A stretch of 64,000 nucleotides of DNA, taken from assembly GCF_014649755.1 (NCBI RefSeq), contig NZ_BMTQ01000012.1:62001-126000 (forward strand), given 5' to 3'. Below the pieces are notes generated by a model, which saw only the letters and a list, made by a program, of their open reading frames with translations, was not told where the DNA came from and ran no database searches. Below, piece after piece: positions 16,461-25,031 of this stretch. Position 1 is the stretch's first letter; each line of letters opens with the position of its first letter. This DNA is from Streptomyces litmocidini (lineage in GTDB: Bacteria; Actinomycetota; Actinomycetes; Streptomycetales; Streptomycetaceae). Both the position numbers and the translations under genes were made by a program.

Positions 16461-17699
16461 TCAGATCGGCAGAGTGACGCGCATCACGAGCCCACCGCCC
16501 TCGCGCGGCTCCGCGATGATACGGCCGCCGTGGGCGCGGGCCACGGAGCGGGCGATCGACAGGCCGAGACCGACCCCCTTGTCGCTGCCGGTCCGCTCCT
16601 GCCGGAGCCTTCTGAACGGCTCGAAGAGGTTGTCGATCTCGTACGCGGGGACCACCGGTCCCGTGTTCGAGACGACCAGGACCGCCTGGCCGTCCTTGGC
16701 CTCGGTGGTGACCTCCACCCAGCCTCCTTCCGGCACGTTGTACCGCACGGCGTTCTGGAGCAGGTTCAGCGCGATCCGTTCGAGGAGCACGCCGTTGCCC
16801 TGGACGACGGCGGGCGCGCGCTCGCCCCGGATCTCCACGCCCTTGGCCTCGGCCTCGGCGTGCACCTGGTCGACGCCCCGCTCGGCGACCTCGGCCAGGT
16901 CGACGGGCTTGCGTTCGATGATCTGGTTGTCGCTGCGGGCGAGCAGCAGCAGGCCCTCGACGAGCTGTTCGCTGCGCTCGTTGGTCGCGAGCAGGGTCTT
17001 GCCGAGCTGCTGGAGCTCCACCGGCGCCCCGGGGTCCGAGAGGTGGACCTCCAGGAGGGTGCGGTTGATCGCGAGCGGGGTCCGCAGCTCGTGCGAGGCG
17101 TTCGCGACGAAGCGCTGCTGGGCCGTGAAGGCGCGCTCCAGGCGGTCCAGCATCTCGTCGAAGGTGTCGGCGAGCTCCTTGAGCTCGTCGTCGGGGCCGT
17201 CCAGCTCGATCCGCCGGGACAGGTCGGAGCCGGCCACCTGGCGGGCGGTCCGGGTGATCCGGCCGAGCGGGGAGAGCACCCGTCCCGCCATGGCGTAGCC
17301 GAAGGCGAAGGCGATGATGCTCAGGCCGAGCAGGGCGAACAGGGACCGGCGCAGGAGGTCGTCCAGGGCCAGGTCGCTCTGGTGCCGCAGGCAGAGCGTG
17401 ACGGCGTCGTTGAGCTGGTCGCCGGTGGGCGACTCGGGCAGCCGGCACCAGGAGGTGGTGGGCTGGACCGTGCCGTTGACGACCTTGAAGGGCAGCTGGG
17501 AGGTGCTGTCGCTGAGCGCCTGGGCGGTGAAGAGGTAGATGATCGACAGCAGCAGGATGCCGGCGATCAGGAACATCCCGCCGTACAGCAGGGTGAGCCT
17601 TATCCGGATGGTCGGGCGCAGCAGCGGCCGGACGGGGTCCCGGGGGTCCCAGGTCGGCTTCGGGGGCGCCTGGGGGTGGGGCGCGGGGGTCGTGGCCAT
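16461..17699 (-). CDS. cutS: CutS sensor histidine kinase
   Basis: This 412-residue membrane kinase has a Pro-rich N-terminal tail, TM1 at about 36-57, and an extracellular sensor of about 60 residues containing Cys85 and Cys103. TM2 is at about 119-138, followed by HAMP (139-190), HisKA with NASHELRTPL (His203), and a HATPase with LNLLQNAVRYN and GVGLGLSIARS. It is four bases downstream of cutR. The CutRS pair was first described in Streptomyces as affecting antibiotic production; to my knowledge later work links it to secretion stress, with the two extracellular cysteines proposed as a redox sensor. Both are present here. Confidence 0.9.
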   Translation of the reverse strand: MATTPAPHPQAPPKPTWDPRDPVRPLLRPTIRIRLTLLYGGMFLIAGILLLSIIYLFTAQALSDSTSQLPFKVVNGTVQPTTSWCRLPESPTGDQLNDAVTLCLRHQSDLALDDLLRRSLFALLGLSIIAFAFGYAMAGRVLSPLGRITRTARQVAGSDLSRRIELDGPDDELKELADTFDEMLDRLERAFTAQQRFVANASHELRTPLAINRTLLEVHLSDPGAPVELQQLGKTLLATNERSEQLVEGLLLLARSDNQIIERKPVDLAEVAERGVDQVHAEAEAKGVEIRGERAPAVVQGNGVLLERIALNLLQNAVRYNVPEGGWVEVTTEAKDGQAVLVVSNTGPVVPAYEIDNLFEPFRRLRQERTGSDKGVGLGLSIARSVARAHGGRIIAEPREGGGLVMRVTLPI

Positions 17700-17703
17700 C
17701 GGG

Positions 17704-18357
17704 TCAGATCCGGTACCCGGAGCCGGGGACGGTGACGATGACGGGCGGCTCGCCGAGCTTGCGCCGGAGGGTCATGACGGTGACGCGCACGACGTTGGTG
17801 AACGGGTCGGTGTTCTCGTCCCAGGCCTTCTCCAGGAGCTGCTCGGCCGAGACCACGGCGCCCTCGCTGCGCATGAGGACCTCCAGGACGGCGAACTCCT
17901 TCGGTGCGAGCTGGACCTCCCGGCCCTCGCGGAAGACCTCGCGGCGGTTGGGGTCGAGCTTGATGCCGGCGCGCTCCAGGACGGGCGGGAGCGGGACGGT
18001 GGTGCGGCGGCCGAGGGCGCGCACGCGCGCGGTGAGCTCGGTGAAGGCGAAGGGCTTGGGGAGGTAGTCGTCCGCCCCGAGCTCCAGGCCCTCGACGCGG
18101 TCGCTGACGTCGCCGGAGGCCGTGAGCATCAGGACGCGGGTGGGCATGCCGAGCTCGACGATCTTCCGGCAGACGTCGTCGCCGTGGACGAGCGGGAGGT
18201 CGCGGTCGAGGACGACGACGTCGTAGTCGTTGACCCCGACGCGCTCCAGGGCCGCGGCGCCGTCGTACACGACGTCGACGGCCATGGCCTCCCGGCGCAG
18301 TCCGGTGGCCACCGCATCGGCGAGCAGCTGCTCGTCCTCGACGACGAGTACGCGCAC
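17704..18357 (-). CDS. cutR: CutR response regulator (OmpR family)
   Basis: This 217-residue regulator has receiver residues Glu7/Asp8, phosphoacceptor Asp51 (VVVLDRDLP) and Lys100, and a winged-helix output domain (QLAPKEFAVLEVLMRS, TNVVRVTVMTLRRKL) ending GSGYRI. The GTG at 18357 is chosen: the Shine-Dalgarno GGGAAGG ends nine bases before it but directly abuts the in-frame ATG at 18366, which therefore cannot be used well. The resulting length equals that of known CutR. First gene of the cutRS operon. Confidence 0.92.
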   Translation of the reverse strand: MRVLVVEDEQLLADAVATGLRREAMAVDVVYDGAAALERVGVNDYDVVVLDRDLPLVHGDDVCRKIVELGMPTRVLMLTASGDVSDRVEGLELGADDYLPKPFAFTELTARVRALGRRTTVPLPPVLERAGIKLDPNRREVFREGREVQLAPKEFAVLEVLMRSEGAVVSAEQLLEKAWDENTDPFTNVVRVTVMTLRRKLGEPPVIVTVPGSGYRI

Positions 18358-18450
18358 GTCGTACATCCTTCCCGTTGAGCCGCTGTCCGGGGTGGGGACC
18401 GGCTGAAATCCGAGCACTGACTGTGCGTGTCCATCCTGCCCCGTACGCGC

Positions 18451-18465
18451 GTAAACCGGCTGTAA
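18451..18465 (-). promoter_or_regulatory. GTAA direct repeat upstream of cutR
   Basis: GTAA occurs at 18451 and 18462, 11 bases apart, about 95 bases upstream of the cutR start. Direct repeats spaced by one helical turn are typical OmpR-family operators, so this may be an autoregulatory CutR site. Inference only. Confidence 0.3.
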
Positions 18466-18720
18466 GACGGGGGTGCGGGGCCCCGGGCGGGAGGGGGCGC
18501 GAGGCGGGGCGCGCGGGCCGGAACGAAGAATTCACCGGATTCGCGGGCCAGTTGAGGTTTCTCTGAGGAAGGGGTTGGGGAGGACGACTGCACACCCCGT
18601 GATCACGCCCTGTATGTGGCGCGCCACCTACCGCTCTCTGTCCCCCAGAGTTCGCAGTGCGTGATCCACCCACCCTCGGCACACCCCCGTGCCACCGGAC
18701 CCACGAGGAGGGGGCGCACG

Positions 18721-18894
18721 ATGGACGCTTTCACCGCAGGACTGCTGCACCGCATCAGGACCACGCAGACGGACCTCACGCGGGCCCGTGAGACGGGCGA
18801 CGACTACCTGGCGGAGGTGGAGCAGGCGGAGCTGGAGGACCTGCACCGGCTGGCCGCCGAGCACGGCGTGGAGGTGGCCTCGCCGGGCGTCTGA
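18721..18894 (+). CDS. Small conserved charged protein, 57 residues
   Basis: The ATG at 18721 follows GAGGAGGGGG at a good distance. The protein (MDAFTAGLLHRIRTTQTDL...) is a single amphipathic helical hairpin rich in Glu, Asp and Arg, with LAEVEQAELEDLHRLAAEH, so it is probably a small coiled coil or a partner-binding peptide. It has no signal peptide or cysteine. It is divergent from cutR and closed by a strong terminator. The same kind of small gene sits beside cutRS in other Streptomyces as far as I recall; function unknown. Confidence 0.75.
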   Translation: MDAFTAGLLHRIRTTQTDLTRARETGDDYLAEVEQAELEDLHRLAAEHGVEVASPGV

Positions 18895-18928
18895 CCCGTC
18901 CCACCCGCACGTCGTCCGACCGTACGCA

Positions 18929-18970
18929 CGCGTGGGCCCCGGCGCCGCTCCCGGCACCGGGGCCCACGCG
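18929..18970 (+). terminator. Hairpin terminator after the 57-residue gene
   Basis: Perfect 14-bp stem (18929-18942 with 18957-18970) with a 14-base loop that can pair further; starts 34 bases after the stop codon. Confidence 0.75.
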
Positions 18971-18976
18971 CGTCCG

Positions 18977-19002
18977 CGGACGGCCCTCCGGAGGGCCGTC
19001 CG
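18977..19002 (-). terminator. 26-bp perfect palindrome, second terminator between convergent genes
   Basis: Positions 18977-19002 form a perfect 26-base palindrome centred at 18989/18990, a few bases from the first hairpin and 26 bases past the phosphatase stop. It probably terminates the minus-strand transcript. As RNA, a few central pairs must open to make a loop. Confidence 0.65.
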
Positions 19003-19027
19003 GCGGGCTCGGGGCCGGGCGGAGGCC

Positions 19028-19828
19028 CTAGTCGTGCCAGGCCCCCAGTTCCTCCAGGAGCTCCTGGACCGGTGCGAAGAGGCCCGGGGAGGCCGCGAGC
19101 GTCAGTTCGCCCGACTCCGGCTCCCCGGGGCGGCCGCCCGTGCGGCCGCCGGCCTCGCGGGCGATGAGCGCGCCCGCCGCGAGGTCCCAGGGGTTGAGGC
19201 CGCGCTCGTAGTACGCGTCGAGGCGGCCGGCGGCGACGTCGCAGAGGTCGATGGCGGCCGAGCCGCCGCGCCGGATGTCGCGGACGCGCGGGATGATCCG
19301 CCGGGCCACGTCGGCCTGGTGGGCGCGGCGGGCCTGGATGTACCCGAAGCCGGTGCCGAGGAGGGCCTGGTCGAGCGCGGGCGAGGGGCGGACGGCGAGG
19401 CGCCGCTCCCCCGCGTACGCCCCTCCGCCGAGGACCGCCCGGTAGGTCTCGCCGCGCATCGGGGCCTCGACGACGCCGACGACGGTCTCGCCGTCCCGCT
19501 CGGCGGCGATCGAGACCGCCCAGGTGGGCAGGCCGTACAGGTAGTTCACGGTGCCGTCGAGCGGGTCGATCACCCAGCGGACCCCGCTGGTCCCGGGGCT
19601 CGACGCGCCCTCCTCGCCGAGGAAGCCGTCGTGCGGGCGGTGCTCGGAGAGGAAGTCGGTGATCAGCTTCTCGGCGGCGATGTCCATCTCGGTGACCACG
19701 TCGATGGGGCTCGACTTGGTCGTCGCCACGGCCAGGTCGTCGGGCCGGCCGTCGCGCAGCAGCGCTCCGGCCCGCCGGGCGGCCTCCAGGGCGAGGTCGA
19801 GCAGTTCGGTGAGCAGGGGGTCGGTCAC
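19028..19828 (-). CDS. Inositol-monophosphatase-family phosphatase
   Basis: This 266-residue Mg2+-dependent, Li+-sensitive-type sugar phosphatase shows GEEG (71-74), WVIDPLDGTVNY (metal ligands Asp88 and Asp91, then Gly-Thr) and NPWDLAAG near the C-terminus, the three family signatures. Possible substrates are inositol 1-phosphate, histidinol phosphate or other sugar phosphates. It lies where suhB lies in the mycobacterial block. Nine bases separate it from the ferrochelatase stop, so the two form an operon. Confidence 0.88.
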   Translation of the reverse strand: MTDPLLTELLDLALEAARRAGALLRDGRPDDLAVATTKSSPIDVVTEMDIAAEKLITDFLSEHRPHDGFLGEEGASSPGTSGVRWVIDPLDGTVNYLYGLPTWAVSIAAERDGETVVGVVEAPMRGETYRAVLGGGAYAGERRLAVRPSPALDQALLGTGFGYIQARRAHQADVARRIIPRVRDIRRGGSAAIDLCDVAAGRLDAYYERGLNPWDLAAGALIAREAGGRTGGRPGEPESGELTLAASPGLFAPVQELLEELGAWHD

Positions 19829-19837
19829 GTCGGCTCC

Positions 19838-20965
19838 TTACGCGTACGGGCTGTCGGCTCCGGCCGCCGCCGGCCGCTCGGCCCTGGCCGGGCAGCAGCC
19901 GATCGGGCAGAGGTCGTGGGAGGGGCCGAGCGCGCCCAGGGCGCACCGCTCCGCCTTGCTCCCCCGCTCGTGCGCGGCCCGTTCCAGGACGAGCTCGCGG
20001 ACGGCGGCGGCGAAGCGCGGGTCGGCCCCGACGGTCGCCGAGCGGCGGACGGGCAGGCCGAGTTCGGCCGCCTTGGCCGTGGCCTCGGTGTCGAGGTCGT
20101 AGAGGACCTCCATGTGGTCGGAGACGAAACCGATCGGGACCATGACGGCGGCGGGCACGCCGGCCCCGTGGAGCTCCTCCAGGTGGTCGCAGATGTCGGG
20201 TTCCAGCCACGGGATGTGGGGGGCGCCGCTGCGGGACTGGTAGACGAGCTTCCACGGGTGGTCGACGCCGGTCTCCTCGCGGACGGCGTCGACGACCACC
20301 CGTGCGACGTCGAGGTGCTGGCGCACGTAGGCCCCGCCCTCGCCGTGCTCGCCGACCGGGCCGGAGCTGTCGGCGGCGGAGTCGGGGATGGAGTGGGTGG
20401 TGAAGGCGAGGTGGGCGCGGTCCCGCACGGCCGGGTCGAGCTCGGCGAGCGAGGCGAGGACGCCCTCGACCACGGGTCCGACGAAGCCGGGGTGGTTGAA
20501 GTAGTGCCGGAGCTTGTCGACCCGGGGCAGCGGGAGCCCCTCCGCCTCCAGGGTGGCGAGCGCGTCGGCGAGGTTCTCGCGGTACTGGCGGCAGCCGGAG
20601 TAGGAGGCGTACGCGCTGGTGGTGAGGACGGCGATGTGGCGTCGTCCGTCGGTGACCATCTCGCGGAGGGTGTCGGTGAGGTACGGCGCCCAGTTCCGGT
20701 TTCCCCAGTAGACCGGCAGGTCGAGTCCGGCCTGCTCGAAGTCCGTCCGCAGCGCGTCGAGGAGCGCCCGGTTCTGGTCGTTGATCGGGGAGACGCCGCC
20801 GAAGAGGAAGTAGTGCTGTCCCACTTCCTTGAGCCGTTCCTTCGGGATGCCGCGGCCGCGGGTCACGTTCTCCAGGAACGGGACCACGTCGTCGGGGCCC
20901 TCGGGGCCGCCGAAGGAGAGCAGCAGCAGGGCGTCGTACGGGGCGGGATCGTGCTGATCGGACAT
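19838..20965 (-). CDS. hemH: Ferrochelatase (coproporphyrin III type)
   Basis: This 375-residue protein starts at ATG 20965 (MSDQHDPAPYDALLLLSFGGPEG). It inserts Fe2+ into a porphyrin; actinobacterial members act in the coproporphyrin-dependent haem route (CpfC). Visible signatures are LLLLSFGGPEGPDDVVPFL, RGRGIPKERL, YWGNRNWAPYLTDTL and the active-site His region FTTHSIPDS. The C-terminal segment CALGALGPSHDLCPIGCC plus an upstream Cys should hold the [2Fe-2S] cluster typical of actinobacterial enzymes. Divergent from an MFS gene. Confidence 0.92.
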   Translation of the reverse strand: MSDQHDPAPYDALLLLSFGGPEGPDDVVPFLENVTRGRGIPKERLKEVGQHYFLFGGVSPINDQNRALLDALRTDFEQAGLDLPVYWGNRNWAPYLTDTLREMVTDGRRHIAVLTTSAYASYSGCRQYRENLADALATLEAEGLPLPRVDKLRHYFNHPGFVGPVVEGVLASLAELDPAVRDRAHLAFTTHSIPDSAADSSGPVGEHGEGGAYVRQHLDVARVVVDAVREETGVDHPWKLVYQSRSGAPHIPWLEPDICDHLEELHGAGVPAAVMVPIGFVSDHMEVLYDLDTEATAKAAELGLPVRRSATVGADPRFAAAVRELVLERAAHERGSKAERCALGALGPSHDLCPIGCCPARAERPAAAGADSPYA

Positions 20966-21056
20966 GGCACCGATCCTCCCACCCGCCCCGGGCGGTGACG
21001 GGCGCGGCCTGTCCCCGGGGAGGCCTTCGTCCGAAAAAGGAGGATGACCGATCGAA

Positions 21057-21086
21057 TTCAACACCGTAGGCTTTAGCTATTAATTA
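21057..21086 (+). promoter_or_regulatory. Possible promoter of the MFS/oxidase pair
   Basis: TTCAAC (21057-21062) and the A/T-rich TTAATT/TAATTA (21080-21086), 17-18 bases apart, are the only promoter-like elements in the 144-base divergent gap. They lie about 25 bases before the TTG start. Confidence 0.3.
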
Positions 21087-21109
21087 CACGTGTTGACCAA
21101 GGACCTCTC

Positions 21110-22369
21110 TTGCCCAGTCCCTACCGCGCGATCTTCGCGGCCCCCGGAACCGCCTCGTTCTCCGTCGCGGGCTTCCTCGGCCGGATGCCGCTCTCCATGA
21201 TGGGCATCGGCATCGTGACCATGATTTCCCAGGTCACCGGCCGATACGGTCTCGCCGGAGCGCTCTCGGCGACGCTCGCGATGTCCGCGGCGGTCCTCGG
21301 CCCGCTCGTCTCGCGCCTGGTCGACCGGCACGGACAGCGCAAGGTGCTGCGCCCGGTGACGCTGGTCTCGCTCTTCGCGGCCGCCGGACTCCTCCTCTGC
21401 GTGCAGCAGAAGGCGCCGGACTGGACCCTCTTCGCCTTCACGGGCGTGATCGGCTGCGTGCCGAGCGTCGGCGCGATGACCCGCGCCCGGTGGGCGGAGA
21501 TCTACCGGGGCGAGGAGCGGCGCCTGCACACGGCGTACTCCTGGGAGTCGATCGTCGACGAGGTGTGCTTCATCTTCGGCCCGATCCTCTCGATCGGCCT
21601 GTCGACGGCCTGGTTCCCCGAGGCCGGTCCGCTGTTCGCCGGGGCGTTCCTGGCCGCCGGCGTGTTCTGGCTGACCTCGCAGCGCGGCACCGAGCCGGTC
21701 CCCCACCCCCAGCGCGGCGCCCGGGGCGCCTCCGCGCTCCGCTCCCGCGGCCTCCAGGTCCTCACCCTCGCCTTCGTCGCCACCGGCGCGATCTTCGGCT
21801 CGGTGGACGTGGTGACCGTGGCCTTCGCCGAGGAGCAGGGCCGGAAGGCCGCCGCCAGCCTCGTCCTGGCCGTGTACGCGCTGGGCTCCGGCCTGGCCGG
21901 CGCCGTCTTCGGACTGCTCCACCTCAAGGGCGAGCCGTACCGCAGATGGCTCCTGGGCATCTGTGCGATGGCCGTGAGTATGATCCCCCTCCTACTGGCC
22001 GGGAACCTGCCGTTGCTGGCCGTGGCGCTCTTTGTCGCGGGCCTGTCCATCGCACCGACGATGGTGACCACCATGGCCCTCGTCGAAGCGCACGTACCGC
22101 GCACCAAGCTGACCGAGGGCATGACCTGGACGAGCACCGGGCTCGCGGTCGGCGTGGCGCTCGGCTCCTCGGCCGCCGGGTGGGTGGTCGACGCGTCGGG
22201 GGCCGAGGCGGGGTACGTGGTGCCCGTCGTCTCGGGTGCGCTCGCGGTCGCGGTGGGTCTCCTCGGACACCGTCGGCTGCGCAGGCCGGCGCCGAACCGG
22301 GAGGGGCAGCGTGAGCAGGACGACAGCGGGGTCGGGGAGCGTCAGGACGGCGGGCAGCCCGTGGCGTAA
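21110..22369 (+). CDS. MFS transporter
   Basis: This 419-residue protein starts at TTG 21110, seven bases after AAGGA; no ATG fits. It has about 12 hydrophobic helices; after TM2 the loop SRLVDRHGQRKV is the MFS signature (G-x-x-x-D-R-x-G-x-R-like). The short N-terminal tail PSPYRAIFAAPGTASFS is typical of a Streptomyces MFS subgroup. The C-terminal 30 residues are polar and overlap the next gene by 59 bases. Substrate unknown; coupling to an aldonolactone oxidase could mean export or uptake of a sugar-lactone-like compound, which is inference. Confidence 0.85.
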   Translation: MPSPYRAIFAAPGTASFSVAGFLGRMPLSMMGIGIVTMISQVTGRYGLAGALSATLAMSAAVLGPLVSRLVDRHGQRKVLRPVTLVSLFAAAGLLLCVQQKAPDWTLFAFTGVIGCVPSVGAMTRARWAEIYRGEERRLHTAYSWESIVDEVCFIFGPILSIGLSTAWFPEAGPLFAGAFLAAGVFWLTSQRGTEPVPHPQRGARGASALRSRGLQVLTLAFVATGAIFGSVDVVTVAFAEEQGRKAAASLVLAVYALGSGLAGAVFGLLHLKGEPYRRWLLGICAMAVSMIPLLLAGNLPLLAVALFVAGLSIAPTMVTTMALVEAHVPRTKLTEGMTWTSTGLAVGVALGSSAAGWVVDASGAEAGYVVPVVSGALAVAVGLLGHRRLRRPAPNREGQREQDDSGVGERQDGGQPVA

Positions 22370-23648
22370 CTGGGCGGGGAACGTCACCTCCCGCCCGGCG
22401 CGCGAGGTGAGTCCGGCCTCGGCCGAGGAGCTCGCCGAGGCGGTGCGCCGCGCGGCCGAGGACGGGCTGCGGGTGAAGACGGTCGGCACCGGCCACTCCT
22501 TCACCTCCATCGCGGCCACCGACGGCGTGCTGATCAGGCCGGGCCTGCTCACCGGCATCCGGCGGATCGACCGCGAGGCGATGACCGTGACGGTCGAATC
22601 GGGCACACCGCTGAAGCGGCTCAACGTGGCGCTGGCCCGGGAGGGCCTCTCGCTCACGAACATGGGCGACATCATGGAGCAGACCGTCGCCGGCGCCACC
22701 TCCACCGGCACGCACGGCACGGGCCGCGAGTCGGCGTCCATCGCCGCGCAGATCCGCGAGCTGGAGCTGGTCACGGCCTCCGGAGAGCTGCTCACCTGCT
22801 CGGAGAAGGAGAATCCGGAGGTCTTCGCGGCCGCCAGGATCGGCCTCGGCGCCCTCGGGGTGATCACGGCGATCACCTTCGCGGTGGAGCCGGTCTTCCT
22901 CCTCACCGCGCGCGAGGAGCCGATGACCTTCGACCGGGTCACCTCGGAGTTCGACGCGCTGCACGCGGAGAACGAGCACTTCGAGTTCTACTGGTTCCCC
23001 CACACGGACAACTGCAACACCAAGCGCAACAACCGGAGCGCGGGCCCCGCCGCTCCCCCCGGACGGATCAGCGGCTGGATCGAGGACGAGCTCCTCTCCA
23101 ACGGGGTCTTCCAGCTCGCCTGCTCGCTGGGCCGCGCGGTGCCGCCGGTGATCCCGTCGATCGCCCAGGTCTCCAGCCGGGCCCTGTCGGCCCGCACGTA
23201 CACCGACATCCCGTACAAGGTCTTCACCTCGCCGCGCCGGGTCCGCTTCCTGGAGATGGAGTACGCGCTTCCGCGTGGGGCGGCGGTCGCCGCGCTGCGC
23301 GAGCTCAAGGCGATGGTCGAGCGTTCGCCGCTCAAGGTGAGCTTCCCGGTGGAGGTGCGCACGGCCCCGGCGGACGACATCGCGCTCTCCACGGCCTCGG
23401 GACGGGAGACCGCGTACATCGCCGTCCACCTCTACAGGGGAACGCCCCACCGGGCGTACTTCACCGCGGTGGAGCGCATCATGACGGCGCACGGGGGCCG
23501 GCCCCACTGGGGCAAGGTCCACACCCGCGACGCCGCCTACCTCTCCGAGGCCTACCCGCGCTTCGCCGAGTTCACGGCGCTGCGCGACCGGCTCGACCCG
23601 GACCGGCTGTTCGCCAACGACCATCTGCGCCGGGTCCTGGGCGACTGA
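22311..23648 (+). CDS. D-arabinono-1,4-lactone oxidase family FAD enzyme
   Basis: This 445-residue aldonolactone oxidase resembles VAO-fold enzymes such as D-arabinono- or L-gulono-lactone oxidase. The GTG at 22311 follows GGGAGGGG, four bases away, and the start lies inside the MFS gene. The FAD domain has TVGTGHSFTS (57-66), whose His62 is the usual covalent flavin site, and GATSTGTHGTG. The C-terminal substrate domain ends with PHWGKVHT (the HWxK motif). It would oxidise an aldonolactone with O2 to an ascorbate-like product and H2O2. Confidence 0.88.
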   Translation: MSRTTAGSGSVRTAGSPWRNWAGNVTSRPAREVSPASAEELAEAVRRAAEDGLRVKTVGTGHSFTSIAATDGVLIRPGLLTGIRRIDREAMTVTVESGTPLKRLNVALAREGLSLTNMGDIMEQTVAGATSTGTHGTGRESASIAAQIRELELVTASGELLTCSEKENPEVFAAARIGLGALGVITAITFAVEPVFLLTAREEPMTFDRVTSEFDALHAENEHFEFYWFPHTDNCNTKRNNRSAGPAAPPGRISGWIEDELLSNGVFQLACSLGRAVPPVIPSIAQVSSRALSARTYTDIPYKVFTSPRRVRFLEMEYALPRGAAVAALRELKAMVERSPLKVSFPVEVRTAPADDIALSTASGRETAYIAVHLYRGTPHRAYFTAVERIMTAHGGRPHWGKVHTRDAAYLSEAYPRFAEFTALRDRLDPDRLFANDHLRRVLGD

Positions 23649-23651
23649 CGG

Positions 23652-24566
23652 TCACTCGGTTCCGGTCCCGGCGTCGGCCCCGGGCGTCGCCGGGGCCGAG
23701 GGGGCCTCGGGCCGCTCCCTGCCGGTGGTCGGGTCCTGGGTCGGCTCCGTCGGTTCCGTCGGTTCCGTCGGTTCCGTCGTCGGGGCGGTCGGCGTCGGGG
23801 CGGTCGGCGTCCCGTCACCGGCGGACCCGGAGGGCGTGGGCTCCGCCGGGGGCGTTCCCGTGCCGGTCCCCGGGCCGCCCGGGGTCGGCGTGGCCCCCGT
23901 CGTGGGGGTGCCGGCGCCGTCCCGCTGCCGCCCGGTGCCGTCGGCGGGCCCCGAGGGCGTCGGCGTGGGCTCCTGGTCCCGCTCGGACGGGTCGTGGCCG
24001 GCGCTTCCGCCGCCCCGGACGACGGAGCCGAAGGTGGTGGCGCCCTGCTTGCCGCTGAAGTCCTGCCCGGAGACCAGCTCGTAGGCGGTGATGCCGCCCA
24101 TGGTGACGCCGAAGACCAGGGCGGCGGCGATCGCCGGGCGCTTCCAGCCCCGGACGCGGGTGCCGTGCGTGGTCGCCGTGCCGAACTCCCCGTCGGACGG
24201 GGGCGGCGGCGGGAGGGTGCCCAGCAGAAGGGTGCGGTCGTCCTGCCGCCCGGCCGGGGCCGGGACCTGACGGGTCTTCGGCTTGGCCGCGGCGGTCACG
24301 TCGCGGACCTGTTCGCCGGTGCGCTGGAAGAGCTGGTGGAAGAGCGGGCCGCCGCAGGTCGCGATGACACTGATCACACCCGCGCCGAGGATCGTGCCGT
24401 ACACCCCGAGGGTCGAGGCGAGTTTGGCGGCGACGACCGCGGCCAGGGCGCTGCCGGAGACCTGAGCCACGCTCAGGTCGATCCTGCCTCCGCGCTTCTT
24501 CCCCTCCTCCGGCTCGTCCCCGTCGATTTCCGGCCTGTGACGCATCTCCGACCCCTGCTGGCTCAT
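23652..24566 (-). CDS. Membrane protein with Pro/Thr-rich C-terminal tail
   Basis: This 304-residue protein (MSQQGSEMRHRPEIDGDE) has a charged start, a hydrophobic Gly/Ala helix region at about 38-70 (ALAAVVAAKLASTLGV, GTILGAGVISVIA), a polar stretch, and a transmembrane segment at about 145-163 (PAIAAALVFGVTMGGITAYE). A long Pro/Thr/Gly tail with repeated PTE units follows. The tail is encoded by tandem 9-bp GGTTCCGTC-type units (23743-23778). The layout suggests an anchored protein with a flexible extracytoplasmic stalk. Function unknown; convergent with the oxidase gene. Confidence 0.7.
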   Translation of the reverse strand: MSQQGSEMRHRPEIDGDEPEEGKKRGGRIDLSVAQVSGSALAAVVAAKLASTLGVYGTILGAGVISVIATCGGPLFHQLFQRTGEQVRDVTAAAKPKTRQVPAPAGRQDDRTLLLGTLPPPPPSDGEFGTATTHGTRVRGWKRPAIAAALVFGVTMGGITAYELVSGQDFSGKQGATTFGSVVRGGGSAGHDPSERDQEPTPTPSGPADGTGRQRDGAGTPTTGATPTPGGPGTGTGTPPAEPTPSGSAGDGTPTAPTPTAPTTEPTEPTEPTEPTQDPTTGRERPEAPSAPATPGADAGTGTE

Positions 24567-25031
24567 CCGTTCGTCTTGCACCCAGAAGGGACAAACAGGC
24601 GAAGCGAATAGTTCCGTTTCTGCCGTTTCTGTGAAGAGCGACACGTACGGGGGAAGATCGCGGAGACTCAACTCCCGTATCGCCCGAGAAGTTGGGCGGC
24701 GCGCCGGTCCACCCAGGTGGCCCGAATGGAGTACATTGACGAACCCTGGGTCCGGACGCCCTCACGGGTGCCCGGGATCAAGGGGAGGGGGCCGTACACG
24801 GCACTCGAACCGGCGGCGCTTCGGCATCGCACGGAAACCGGCTGCACAGAGTGACCGCCAGTCACTCCCGGTAGCGAACAGGTAACCGTGCCATAACGGC
24901 GTTCCAGGGTCCATGCCCGACACGCCGGGCAACTCGGCAAGGTAGTGGCAGGCTGCACCCGGGCAGGCCACACTCGACTAGCGGAAGCAGCGACGCACGT
25001 GACGTCGGCAGGCACCACCCGGGAGGTCCCC
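24567..25031. other. Intergenic promoter region upstream of sepH
   Basis: A 465-base divergent gap. Two tandem CCGTTTCTG units (24614-24622 and 24623-24631) lie about 50 bases upstream of the membrane-protein gene and may be regulatory. I see no supported gene or RNA. Confidence 0.35.
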
